A DNA stretch of 5,013 bases from Acidobacteriota bacterium (GTDB lineage: Bacteria > Acidobacteriota > Terriglobia > Terriglobales > Acidobacteriaceae). A program made the translations under genes and the position numbers. Position 1 is the stretch's first letter. Each line of letters starts with the position of its first letter. Positions 1-5,013 of the stretch are shown here, piece by piece. The notes beneath the pieces were generated by a model, which did not search any database, was not told where the DNA came from, and saw only the letters and a program-made list of their open reading frames with translations. The stretch is taken from positions 1-5,013 of the forward strand of contig JAJYCQ010000051.1 in the NCBI GenBank assembly GCA_021778315.1, given 5' to 3'.

Positions 1-401
1 CCAGCTTCCTCACCGAGCAGGAACGGTCCGGCGAGGGCTTCCAGATCAGTCAGCGCAAGCGCAAGCTGGTGGAGAAGGTCTTCGGCTGGTCTAAGTCCGA
101 CCGGCCGATGCGGCAGACCAAGTTCCGGGGCCTGCCAAAAGTCGGATGGATGGTCCAGCTACTGGCCACCGCACACAACCTGCGACGCATGCAAACGCTG
201 CTTCAAACCGTGTACGACCACGGCAGAGGTGTCTCTAAAAGGCCAGAAGAGTGCCGTCACGAAACCAAAAAGCACCTCAACGGACCCAAAAAATCTTCCA
301 CAAAACCACTCGCTGCACCAAATCGACCAAAACCACGCCGTTTTTCCGCAGCCTGTGAAGTCGTGCCCCTTCAAAACGAGACTTGCACCACGGGCTGCTA
401 G
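1..401 (+). mobile_element. 3' part of a DDE transposase, IS5/IS1182-like insertion sequence (5' truncated by window)
   Basis: The reading frame is open from the left edge (codons in phase with position 3) and stops with TAG at 399-401; the N-terminal part lies outside the window. The visible protein carries the C-terminal signature of IS4/IS5-superfamily transposases, R-x3-E-x6-K: Arg at 60-62, the presumed third catalytic acid Glu at 72-74 inside KLVEKVFGW, and Lys at 93-95. It is followed by a RxTKFRGLPKVGW stretch and a hydrophobic LLATAHNLRRMQTL helix, both typical of this type. The enzyme would cut and join the ends of its own element. The last 60 or so residues are Lys/Pro-rich and low in complexity. 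The real stop may be TGA at 356-358 in another frame (see findings). The terminal inverted repeat should lie at about 359-397 but cannot be confirmed without the left end. The exact family, IS5 versus IS1182, is uncertain. Confidence 0.85.
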
Positions 402-745
402 GTCCGATGAGTCCTGGCGAGGAAGAGGATGTAGGCGTTGAGGAGCATGAGCAGGAAAGAAGGCGTGGACAGAACGACGCTGTCGTGCATTTTGAGCCTT
501 ACTCCAAAGGCGATCAGCATGAGGAGAGAGAGGCCGGCGGAGGACAGCCAGAGGGCGGGGCGCCACTTGAGGCCGACGAGGAGGCCGGTGCCACCGAGGA
601 TCTCGAGAAGGCCGGTGAGGATTCGGAGGTTGTCGAGGCCGAAGCGGTGGAAGTCCGCGACCATGGACGGGGTGAACGCGCAGAAGACTCCGTAGACGAT
701 GAAGACGAGGCTGGAGATGATGCTGAGAAGCGCGAGCAGCGTCAT
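398..745 (-). CDS. DoxX-like small membrane protein (downstream member of tandem pair)
   Basis: A 115-residue protein that is almost entirely hydrophobic, with four likely membrane helices at about residues 3-24, 40-59, 64-82 and 94-110. The layout, with F-H-R-F-G-L after helix 1 and LRILTGLLEILGGTGLL forming helix 2, resembles the DoxX/DoxX_2-type four-helix family. Members of that family sit in the cytoplasmic membrane; most have no defined activity, and some are linked to thiosulfate oxidation or redox stress. No catalytic motif is visible. Its ATG (745-743) overlaps the TGA of the upstream DoxX-like gene as ATGA, and there is no clear Shine-Dalgarno before it, so it is probably translated by coupling. 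Its TAG (400-398) lies exactly at the edge of the insertion sequence, so its C-terminus (RTHRT) appears intact or nearly so. The family call is from pattern recognition; the precise function is unknown. Confidence 0.78.
   Translation of the reverse strand: MTLLALLSIISSLVFIVYGVFCAFTPSMVADFHRFGLDNLRILTGLLEILGGTGLLVGLKWRPALWLSSAGLSLLMLIAFGVRLKMHDSVVLSTPSFLLMLLNAYILFLARTHRT
742..745 (-). promoter_or_regulatory. ATGA stop/start overlap between the two DoxX-like genes
   Basis: On the minus strand the bases at 745-742 read ATGA, so the start ATG of the downstream gene shares two bases with the TGA of the upstream gene. The 20 nt before this ATG contain no purine-rich Shine-Dalgarno, so re-initiation by ribosomes finishing the first gene is the likely mode of translation. 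This also supports both start assignments and co-transcription. Confidence 0.85.
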
Positions 746-1092
746 GCAGCGAGTTTACCGGAGTAGACTGCGACGACGAAGAGCGACAAGAGCAGCAGCG
801 CGAGCGAGGGCATGTACTTTTGCCACGGGTGTTTTGCCTTGAGGTGGGCGGCCTGGGCGCAGAGCATGAGGAAGGCCATGAGTGCTGCTGGTATCAGGAC
901 TAGCGAGGGATACCAGATGCCGGCGATCAGGAGTGTGGCGAGTGCGATCTTGGTGGCCCCGACAGCGTTTCGGACGAGGTCGGGAATGCCGTATTCGTGA
1001 AATTCTTTTTCGATGTTGGGTAGGCGGACGATCCAGACGAACACAACCGATAGGGCAACGATGACTTGGGCCAAGATGGCGAGCTTGAGCAC
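742..1092 (-). CDS. DoxX-like small membrane protein (first gene of tandem pair)
   Basis: A 116-residue protein starting with GTG (1092-1090), supported by AGGA at 1101-1098, 5 nt upstream. Four membrane helices are likely at about residues 3-22, 43-59, 63-82 and 94-111. The segment EFHEYGIPDLVRNAVGATKI between helices 1 and 2 resembles the DoxX_2 pattern (F-x-x-x-G-x-P-D-x-x-R-x-x-V-G), and a basic loop, HLKAKHPWQKY, separates helices 3 and 4. It is similar in size and topology to its downstream neighbour but diverged, which fits an old tandem duplication or a two-subunit membrane complex; that is inference. It leads a two-gene unit transcribed leftward from the 1093-1283 intergenic region. 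Its reaction and substrate are unknown. Confidence 0.8.
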   Translation of the reverse strand: MLKLAILAQVIVALSVVFVWIVRLPNIEKEFHEYGIPDLVRNAVGATKIALATLLIAGIWYPSLVLIPAALMAFLMLCAQAAHLKAKHPWQKYMPSLALLLLSLFVVAVYSGKLAA

Positions 1093-1097
1093 GGTAG

Positions 1098-1101
1098 TCC
1101 T
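1098..1101 (-). promoter_or_regulatory. Ribosome binding site for the first DoxX-like gene
   Basis: AGGA on the minus strand, 5 nt before the GTG at 1092-1090. It decides for this GTG start, since no ATG lies nearby in the same frame. Confidence 0.6.
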
Positions 1102-1197
1102 GCTTTCGTGAGAGGCGACAGGATCACTGTACGCGGTTGGCTGGATGCTTGGAAGGGTTGTGTCGAGAATCGTACAGGAGCGATGGGAGCGCGGCTA

Positions 1198-1249
1198 GGG
1201 CCGGGGGAGGTGGGTGGGGTTGGGGGGGGGGTTGTGTTGCGGCGGGGGG
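1198..1249 (+). other. G-rich block with G-quadruplex potential and a ten-G run upstream of dcp
   Basis: Runs of three or more G lie at 1198-1200, 1203-1207, 1212-1214, 1216-1219, 1222-1231 (ten in a row) and 1244-1249, mostly separated by loops of 1-4 nt; a further G5 run lies at 1263-1267. The section from 1203 to 1231 alone meets the usual four-tract quadruplex rule. It is on the coding strand of dcp, 35-85 nt before its start, so it could fold in the mRNA leader or in non-template DNA. Folding and any regulatory effect are inference. Confidence 0.6.
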
Positions 1250-1269
1250 TTGGCGTAGCGTCGGGGGAC

Positions 1270-1274
1270 AGGAG
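1270..1274 (+). promoter_or_regulatory. Ribosome binding site of dcp
   Basis: AGGAG, 9 nt before ATG 1284 and 6 nt before an in-frame GTG at 1281. It rules out upstream in-frame starts such as TTG 1137, whose translation would run through the G-rich block. It leaves a one-codon ambiguity between GTG 1281 and ATG 1284. Confidence 0.7.
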
Positions 1275-1283
1275 TTATGCGTG

Positions 1284-3443
1284 ATGATGAAGATGAAGTT
1301 GGAGAGGATGTGCGGCTTGGCGATGGTTGGAGCGATGGCAGTGGGTGTTGCGGGGGCGCAGAGTGGGCAAGGGTTTGGGGCTTCGAATCCGTTTTATGCG
1401 GCGAGTGCGCTGCCGTTTCAGGCTCCGCCGTTCGACAAAATTAAGGATGCGGATTATGAGCCGGCGATTGAGGCGGGGATCGCGCAGTCTCGGGCGGAGA
1501 ATGAGGCGATTGCGAATAATGCCGCGGCTCCTACGTTTGAGAACACGATTGTGGCGATGGAGAAGTCGGGGCAGTTGTTGACGAGGGTGACACAGGTTTT
1601 CTTTGGGATTACATCGGCGAATACGAATCCGACGCTGCAGAAGGTGCAGGAGATTGTGACTCCGAAGCTGACGGCGCTGCAGGACTCGATTTATTTGAAC
1701 AGCAAGCTGTTTGCGAGGGTGCAGACGCTGTATGACGAGCGGGCGAAGCTGGGGCTGGATGCGGAGTCGCTGCGGCTGCTGGAGGTGGACTATAAGGCGT
1801 TTGTGAAGGCGGGTGCAAAGCTGAGCGATGCCGATAAGACGAAGCTGAAGAAGCTGAATGAAGAGGAGTCGGTGCTGTCGAATGCGTTTATGAATAAGCT
1901 GCTCGCGGGGACGAAGGCGGCGGCGTTCAGCACGACGGACAAGGCGATGCTGGCGGGGTTGAGCGAGGCGCAGATGGAGGCGGCGGCGCTGGCGGCGAAG
2001 GGTCGCGGGCAGGAAGGCTATGTGGTTCCGCTGCAGAATACGACGCAGCAGCCGGACTTGACGTTCCTGAGCGATCGGGCGGCGCGGAAGGCGATGTTTG
2101 AGGACTCGTGGACGAGGACCGAGCGCGACGATGCGAACGATACACGGGCGACGATCGCGAGGCTGGCGCAGGTGAGGGCGCAGAAGGCCGCGCTGCTGGG
2201 CTTCCCGAACTATGCGGCGTGGACGCTACAGGACCAGATGGCGAAGACTCCTGAGGCGGCGCTGAAGTTTATGGATGCGCTGGTGGAGCCGGCGACGGCC
2301 AAGGCCAAGAGCGAGGAGAAGGAGATCCAGGCGTTGATCAATCAGCAGACCAGCGGCCTGGGAAACGGCATGGAGGGTGGAGGCTTCCAGGTGCGGCCGT
2401 GGGATTGGAATTTCTACTCCGAGCAGGTGAGGAAGGCGAAGTATGACCTCGATGATGCGGAGGTGAAGCCGTACTTCGAGCTGCACCGGGTGCTCGAGGA
2501 TGGCGTGTTTTATGCCGCGCACGAGCTGTATGGAATCAGCTTCAAAGAGCGGAAGGATATCCCGGTGTATCAGCCGGACGTGATGGTGTACGAGGTCTTC
2601 GATACGGAGGGCAAGCCGCTGGCGCTGGCTTACTTCGACTACTACAAGAGGGACAACAAGTCGGGTGGGGCGTGGATGAGTGAGTTTGTCGGGCAGTCCA
2701 AGCTGATGGGGACGCTGCCGGTGATTTATAACGTTGCTAACTTTCAGAAGCCGGCCCCGGGACAGCCTGCGCTGATCAGCTTCGAGGACGTAACGACGAT
2801 GTTCCATGAGTTCGGACATGGGCTGCATGGAATCTTTGCAGACACGATGTATCCGAGCTTGTCGGGACCAAATGTGCCACGGGATTTTGTGGAGTTTCCG
2901 TCGCAGTTCAATGAGCACTGGGCGAGCTATCCGCAGGTGTTCAAACACTTCGCGGTGCACTACAAGACCGGCGCTCCGATGCCGGAGGAGCTGGTGGCAA
3001 AGATCAAGAAGGCGGCTACCTTCAACCAGGGATACAAGGTGACGGAGGCGCTCGCTGCGGCGGAGCTGGATATGCAGTGGCACTCGCTGGCGGCCGATGC
3101 TCCGCTGCAGGATGTGGACTCGTTTGAGAAGGACGCGCTGCGGAAGACGAAGCTGAACCTGGTGGCGGTTCCACCGCGGTATCGGTCGAGCTACTTTCTG
3201 CATATCTGGGCGAATGGGTATGCGGCGGGATACTATGCTTACTCGTGGACGCAGATGCTGGATGATGCCGCGTATCAGTGGTTTGAGCAGCACGGCGGGT
3301 TGACGCGGGCCAACGGCGACCGCTTCCGGAAGATGGTGCTGTCGCGGGGAAATACACAGGATTTGGACAAGATGTACTCGACGTGGCTGGGTGGCGAGCC
3401 GACGGTAGCGCCGATGCTGAAGGACCTGGGGCTGGTGGAGTAG
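1284..3443 (+). CDS. dcp: Exported M3-family peptidyl-dipeptidase (dipeptidyl carboxypeptidase Dcp)
   Basis: A 719-residue zinc metallopeptidase of family M3 that removes dipeptides from the C-terminus of peptides. A signal peptide is visible: basic start (KMKLER), a hydrophobic stretch at about residues 9-24, and an Ala-x-Ala cleavage site after A25, so the mature enzyme is probably periplasmic. The Dcp-type N-domain follows (NPFYAASALPFQAPPF, then an NTIVAMEKSGQLLTRV stretch), with the PWDWNFY segment at 372-378. The active site is intact: HEFGH at 508-512 with E509 as catalytic base, and the third zinc ligand E537 in DFVEFPSQ, 29 residues after H508 as in thimet oligopeptidase. The substrate-binding loop GYAAGYYAYSW lies at 645-655. 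The length fits Dcp (about 680 residues) plus a signal peptide. The start is set by AGGAG at 1270-1274; GTG 1281 is an alternative. The neighbouring SGNH gene may be co-transcribed. Oligopeptidase A is less likely because of the signal peptide and Dcp-like N-domain. Confidence 0.95.
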   Translation: MMKMKLERMCGLAMVGAMAVGVAGAQSGQGFGASNPFYAASALPFQAPPFDKIKDADYEPAIEAGIAQSRAENEAIANNAAAPTFENTIVAMEKSGQLLTRVTQVFFGITSANTNPTLQKVQEIVTPKLTALQDSIYLNSKLFARVQTLYDERAKLGLDAESLRLLEVDYKAFVKAGAKLSDADKTKLKKLNEEESVLSNAFMNKLLAGTKAAAFSTTDKAMLAGLSEAQMEAAALAAKGRGQEGYVVPLQNTTQQPDLTFLSDRAARKAMFEDSWTRTERDDANDTRATIARLAQVRAQKAALLGFPNYAAWTLQDQMAKTPEAALKFMDALVEPATAKAKSEEKEIQALINQQTSGLGNGMEGGGFQVRPWDWNFYSEQVRKAKYDLDDAEVKPYFELHRVLEDGVFYAAHELYGISFKERKDIPVYQPDVMVYEVFDTEGKPLALAYFDYYKRDNKSGGAWMSEFVGQSKLMGTLPVIYNVANFQKPAPGQPALISFEDVTTMFHEFGHGLHGIFADTMYPSLSGPNVPRDFVEFPSQFNEHWASYPQVFKHFAVHYKTGAPMPEELVAKIKKAATFNQGYKVTEALAAAELDMQWHSLAADAPLQDVDSFEKDALRKTKLNLVAVPPRYRSSYFLHIWANGYAAGYYAYSWTQMLDDAAYQWFEQHGGLTRANGDRFRKMVLSRGNTQDLDKMYSTWLGGEPTVAPMLKDLGLVE

Positions 3444-3446
3444 AAC

Positions 3447-3467
3447 TAGCTTTTAGCTTCTAGCTCA
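3447..3467 (+). repeat. Three tandem heptamers in the dcp-SGNH spacer
   Basis: Three consecutive 7-mers, TAGCTTT, TAGCTTC and TAGCTCA, follow the dcp stop codon by 3 nt. The shared core is TAGCT. They do not form a good hairpin with a U-tract, so this does not look like a terminator. Confidence 0.55.
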
Positions 3468-3517
3468 GGCTGTGGCGGGGCTGGCTTGGTTGGTGCTGGG
3501 ATTTGGATGTTGGTGTT

Positions 3518-3524
3518 GGAGGAG
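3518..3524 (+). promoter_or_regulatory. Ribosome binding site of the SGNH hydrolase gene
   Basis: GGAGGAG, 6 nt before ATG 3531: a strong site that selects this start over the in-frame TTG at 3486. Confidence 0.8.
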
Positions 3525-3530
3525 ACGTTT

Positions 3531-4289
3531 ATGCGACGGATGATGTTTGTGGTGGTTGCGGGTGTGATGGCGATGGGGTTGCCGGGGTACGGGCAGCAGA
3601 GTGCAGCGTCGCAGAATGCGGCTCCTGCGGCGGCTGCTGGAGCGCAGGAGCAAGAGATTGCACGGATGAAGGCGCAGTTGGAGGATTGGGCGCAGTTGGG
3701 ACGGTATCGCGAGGCGGATCTGGCGCTGCCGGGGACGGAGGCCGGGAGAGTCGTGTTTTATGGCGACTCGATTACCGATTCCTGGGTGGCGAATGGAGGG
3801 AAGTTTTTTCCGGGGAAGCCTTATGTGAATCGGGGAATCAGCGGGCAGACGACTCCGCAGATGCTGGTGCGGTTCCGGCAGGATGTAGTGGATCTGCATC
3901 CGGAAGCGGTGGTGATTCTGGCGGGGACGAATGATATTGCGGGGAATACGGGGCCGTCGACGCTGGCGATGATTGAGGATAATTTTCGGTCGATGACGGA
4001 GATTGCCAAGGCGAATGGGATACGCGTGATCCTGGCGTCGGTGCTGCCGGCGTCGCATTATCATTGGCGGCCTTCGGTGCCGAATCCTGCTACCAAGATT
4101 GAGAATTTGAATGCTTGGCTGAAGTCGTATTGTGCGCAGGAGAAGCTGACGTATCTGGACTACTGGACCGCGATGGCTGGGCCGGATGGCGGGATGAAGC
4201 CGGGGATTAGTTTGGATGGCGTGCATCCGAATGCTGCGGGGTACGCGATCATGGAGCCGCTGGCCGAGGCGGCGTTGGCGGCGAAGTAG
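3531..4289 (+). CDS. Exported SGNH/GDSL-type hydrolase (esterase/lipase family)
   Basis: A 252-residue protein with the four SGNH blocks in order: GDSITDS at 78-84 (nucleophile S80), NRGISGQ at 100-106 (oxyanion G102 or G105), GTND at 132-135 (N134), and DGVHPN at 229-234 (D229 and H232 completing the triad). A signal peptide is likely (MRRMMFVVVAGVMAMGL, cleavage near residue 21), followed by an Ala/Gln-rich linker to about residue 45, so the enzyme is exported. Enzymes of this group cleave acyl or acetyl esters of lipids, carbohydrates or aryl compounds; the true substrate cannot be read from the sequence. The subgroup resembles lysophospholipase L1/PAF-acetylhydrolase-like proteins. It lies 87 bp after dcp on the same strand with no clear terminator between them, so co-transcription is plausible. 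The start is fixed by GGAGGAG 6 nt upstream. Confidence 0.9.
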   Translation: MRRMMFVVVAGVMAMGLPGYGQQSAASQNAAPAAAAGAQEQEIARMKAQLEDWAQLGRYREADLALPGTEAGRVVFYGDSITDSWVANGGKFFPGKPYVNRGISGQTTPQMLVRFRQDVVDLHPEAVVILAGTNDIAGNTGPSTLAMIEDNFRSMTEIAKANGIRVILASVLPASHYHWRPSVPNPATKIENLNAWLKSYCAQEKLTYLDYWTAMAGPDGGMKPGISLDGVHPNAAGYAIMEPLAEAALAAK

Positions 4290-4306
4290 GAGTGCTGAAT
4301 GTGATG
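4290..4306. other. Convergent gap between the SGNH gene and the membrane protein gene
   Basis: Seventeen bases separate the two facing stop codons. No inverted repeat with a U-tract is visible, so no intrinsic terminator can be called for either transcript, and the transcripts may overlap. Confidence 0.5.
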
Positions 4307-4684
4307 CTAGCTTCGACTCTTCAGGCTCCGCATGGCATCTCGCACCGCTCCCACAGTGGTGGCGATCAACAAGCCGTATACAACCAATGTTCGTAGCAAA
4401 TCTGCGATCCCAACAGACGCGTATCCCACCATAACGGATCGCATCGAAACGATGAAGGCCTGAACGTAGAAGCTCCAAATGAGAAGCAACGATCCGCAGA
4501 CGATGTAAGCTCCGACGACCTTCTTCCAGATGTAGGTGATACCTGCGGCTATCAGGAGTAGTGATCCGAAGAAGGCAAGATATTCCCACACGTTTGTAGG
4601 TGCGCCACAGATGGCCCAGGCCAGCAGCCAATAGGTCTGAGCGGTGAGCGCTAATCCGGTAAAGATGAAGAGGGCACTTTTCAT
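4307..4684 (-). CDS. Hypothetical four-helix membrane protein
   Basis: A 125-residue protein I do not recognise. It is strongly hydrophobic, with likely membrane helices at about residues 4-26, 34-53, 57-79 and 96-113, a short basic loop (WKK, 53-55) between helices 2 and 3, and a basic C-terminal tail (RDAMRSLKSRS). The small size and four helices recall DoxX-like proteins, but the sequence pattern does not clearly match. The ATG (4684-4682) is 3 nt after the ggt stop, with no Shine-Dalgarno, so it is probably translated by coupling and co-transcribed with ggt. It converges on the SGNH gene with only a 17-bp gap and no terminator hairpin. Base composition differs from its neighbours: counted over 4311-4440, the plus strand has 45 C and 26 G, while flanking genes are strongly G-rich on that strand. 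This hints at later acquisition. Confidence 0.7.
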   Translation of the reverse strand: MKSALFIFTGLALTAQTYWLLAWAICGAPTNVWEYLAFFGSLLLIAAGITYIWKKVVGAYIVCGSLLLIWSFYVQAFIVSMRSVMVGYASVGIADLLRTLVVYGLLIATTVGAVRDAMRSLKSRS

Positions 4685-4687
4685 GGG

Positions 4688-5013
4688 TTAGTAGCCGGCG
4701 GCTTTGCCGAAGTGGTGGCGTTTGTCCTGGCCTCCGGAGAGTTGGCCGGTGGTGGGGTTGACTTCGATGAGTTCGTTGTCGCCCCAGGTGCCGGGGGATT
4801 TTTCGTCGAACTCGGATTCGCGCCTTGTGATGTAGCCGGTGGCTTTGAGGGCTTCGATGCTGGGGAGGGGGAAGGCCTTTTCGAATTGGAGGATGTCGGG
4901 GAGGTATTGGTGGTGGAAGCGGGGGGCGTCGGCGGCGGCCTGGATGTTGAGGTGGTTGTCGATGACGCTGATGACGTCGTTGGCGACCGTGGTGATGATG
5001 GTGGAGCCTCCGG
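4688..5013 (-). CDS. ggt: Gamma-glutamyltranspeptidase (glutathione hydrolase), C-terminal part, cut by right edge
   Basis: The minus strand is open from the right edge to TAA at 4690-4688, giving the last 107 residues of a larger protein. The first visible residues, GGSTIITTV, follow a partial codon compatible with Pro, matching the S-P/T-P-G-G-S oxyanion region of the GGT small subunit. DNHLNIQAAADAPRFHHQ and a YLPD segment then match the conserved GGT stretch seen in E. coli as N-A-P-R-F-H-H-Q-W-L-P-D-E-L. Near the end, WGDNELIEVNPTTGQL and GGQDKRHHFGKAAGY match the usual GGT C-terminus ending in G-Y. GGT is an Ntn-hydrolase, made as a self-cleaving precursor and usually periplasmic, that hydrolyses or transfers gamma-glutamyl groups of glutathione and related peptides. 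The catalytic Thr lies outside the window. Codons are strongly C-ending. The gene precedes the four-helix membrane protein, 3 nt away. Confidence 0.93.
   Translation of the reverse strand, partial: GGSTIITTVANDVISVIDNHLNIQAAADAPRFHHQYLPDILQFEKAFPLPSIEALKATGYITRRESEFDEKSPGTWGDNELIEVNPTTGQLSGGQDKRHHFGKAAGY

Larger units (their letters stand above)
1093..1283. promoter_or_regulatory. Divergent intergenic region between the DoxX-like pair and dcp
   Basis: About 190 bp separate the leftward DoxX-like unit from the rightward dcp gene, so promoters for both should lie here. No strong sigma70 site is visible on either strand. The best minus-strand candidate is TTCCAA (1155-1150) and TACAGT (1132-1127) with a 17 nt spacer, matching consensus only partly. 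The right half (1198-1267) is a G-rich block described separately, and it forms much of the dcp leader. The region contains no convincing gene. Confidence 0.55.

Noticed and set aside
359..375. Hairpin GAAG...CTTC after the alternative transposase stop as a terminator
   Set aside because: The stem is only 4 bp and no U-tract follows.
383..766. Plus-strand open frame of 127 codons opposite the DoxX-like gene
   Set aside because: The translation is almost all Glu, Asp, Gly and Arg, which is the antisense of a hydrophobic membrane protein, and there is no ribosome binding site.
1127..1177. Inverted repeat CTGTACG (1127-1133) and CGTACAG (1171-1177) as a regulator site
   Set aside because: The arms are only 7 bp with a 37-bp spacer, and about one such pair is expected by chance in a region this long.
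1137..1283. Upstream extension of dcp to TTG 1137
   Set aside because: It would place a Gly/Trp-rich stretch encoded by the G-run block before the signal peptide. The ribosome binding site at 1270-1274 and the signal peptide support the start at 1281/1284.
2226..3293. Long open frame (355 codons) on the minus strand inside dcp
   Set aside because: It lies opposite a clear M3 peptidase with an intact HEFGH site. The translation is Arg/Leu/His-rich with no recognisable domain, as expected for the antisense of GC-rich coding DNA.
3465..4631. Long open frame (388 codons) on the minus strand across the SGNH gene and beyond
   Set aside because: It covers a gene with all four SGNH blocks on the plus strand and also overlaps the membrane protein gene in another frame. 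The translation is very Arg/His-rich and low in complexity.

Overview
The window is high-GC bacterial DNA. The best guess for the source is an Acidobacteriota (Terriglobia) soil bacterium. This rests on overall protein style: an exported Dcp-type M3 peptidase, an exported SGNH hydrolase with an Ala/Gln-rich N-terminus, a GGT tail, and strongly G-rich coding strands. No phylogenetic marker gene is present, so the assignment is inference.

Layout, left to right. Positions 1-401 (+) hold the 3' end of a DDE transposase of the IS5/IS1182 type, and this is the right edge of an insertion sequence that begins outside the window. Positions 398-1092 (-) hold two small four-helix DoxX-like membrane proteins that overlap by ATGA and form one transcription unit. 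Positions 1093-1283 are a divergent intergenic region with a remarkable G-rich block. Positions 1284-3443 (+) encode a secreted M3-family peptidyl-dipeptidase (Dcp) with an intact zinc site. Positions 3531-4289 (+) encode a secreted SGNH/GDSL hydrolase, 87 bp downstream and probably co-transcribed. Positions 4307-4684 (-) encode an unrecognised four-helix membrane protein. Positions 4688-5013 (-) hold the C-terminal end of a gamma-glutamyltranspeptidase that runs off the right edge, with only 3 nt between its stop and the start of the membrane protein.

The functional theme is export and membrane: peptide trimming by Dcp, gamma-glutamyl/glutathione hydrolysis by GGT, ester hydrolysis by the SGNH enzyme, plus three small membrane proteins. 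Dcp and GGT could both feed peptide or amino-acid scavenging in the periplasm, but the sequence does not prove that they work together.

The plus strand is G-rich from about 401 onward whichever strand is coding, except over 4307-4684 and in the insertion sequence, where it is C-rich. This marks the insertion sequence boundary and makes the 125-residue membrane protein gene compositionally odd. I found no RNA genes, CRISPR array, convincing terminator or clearly novel system. The most interesting items are the insertion exactly at a DoxX stop codon, the G-rich 5' leader of dcp, and the tight ggt-membrane protein junction.
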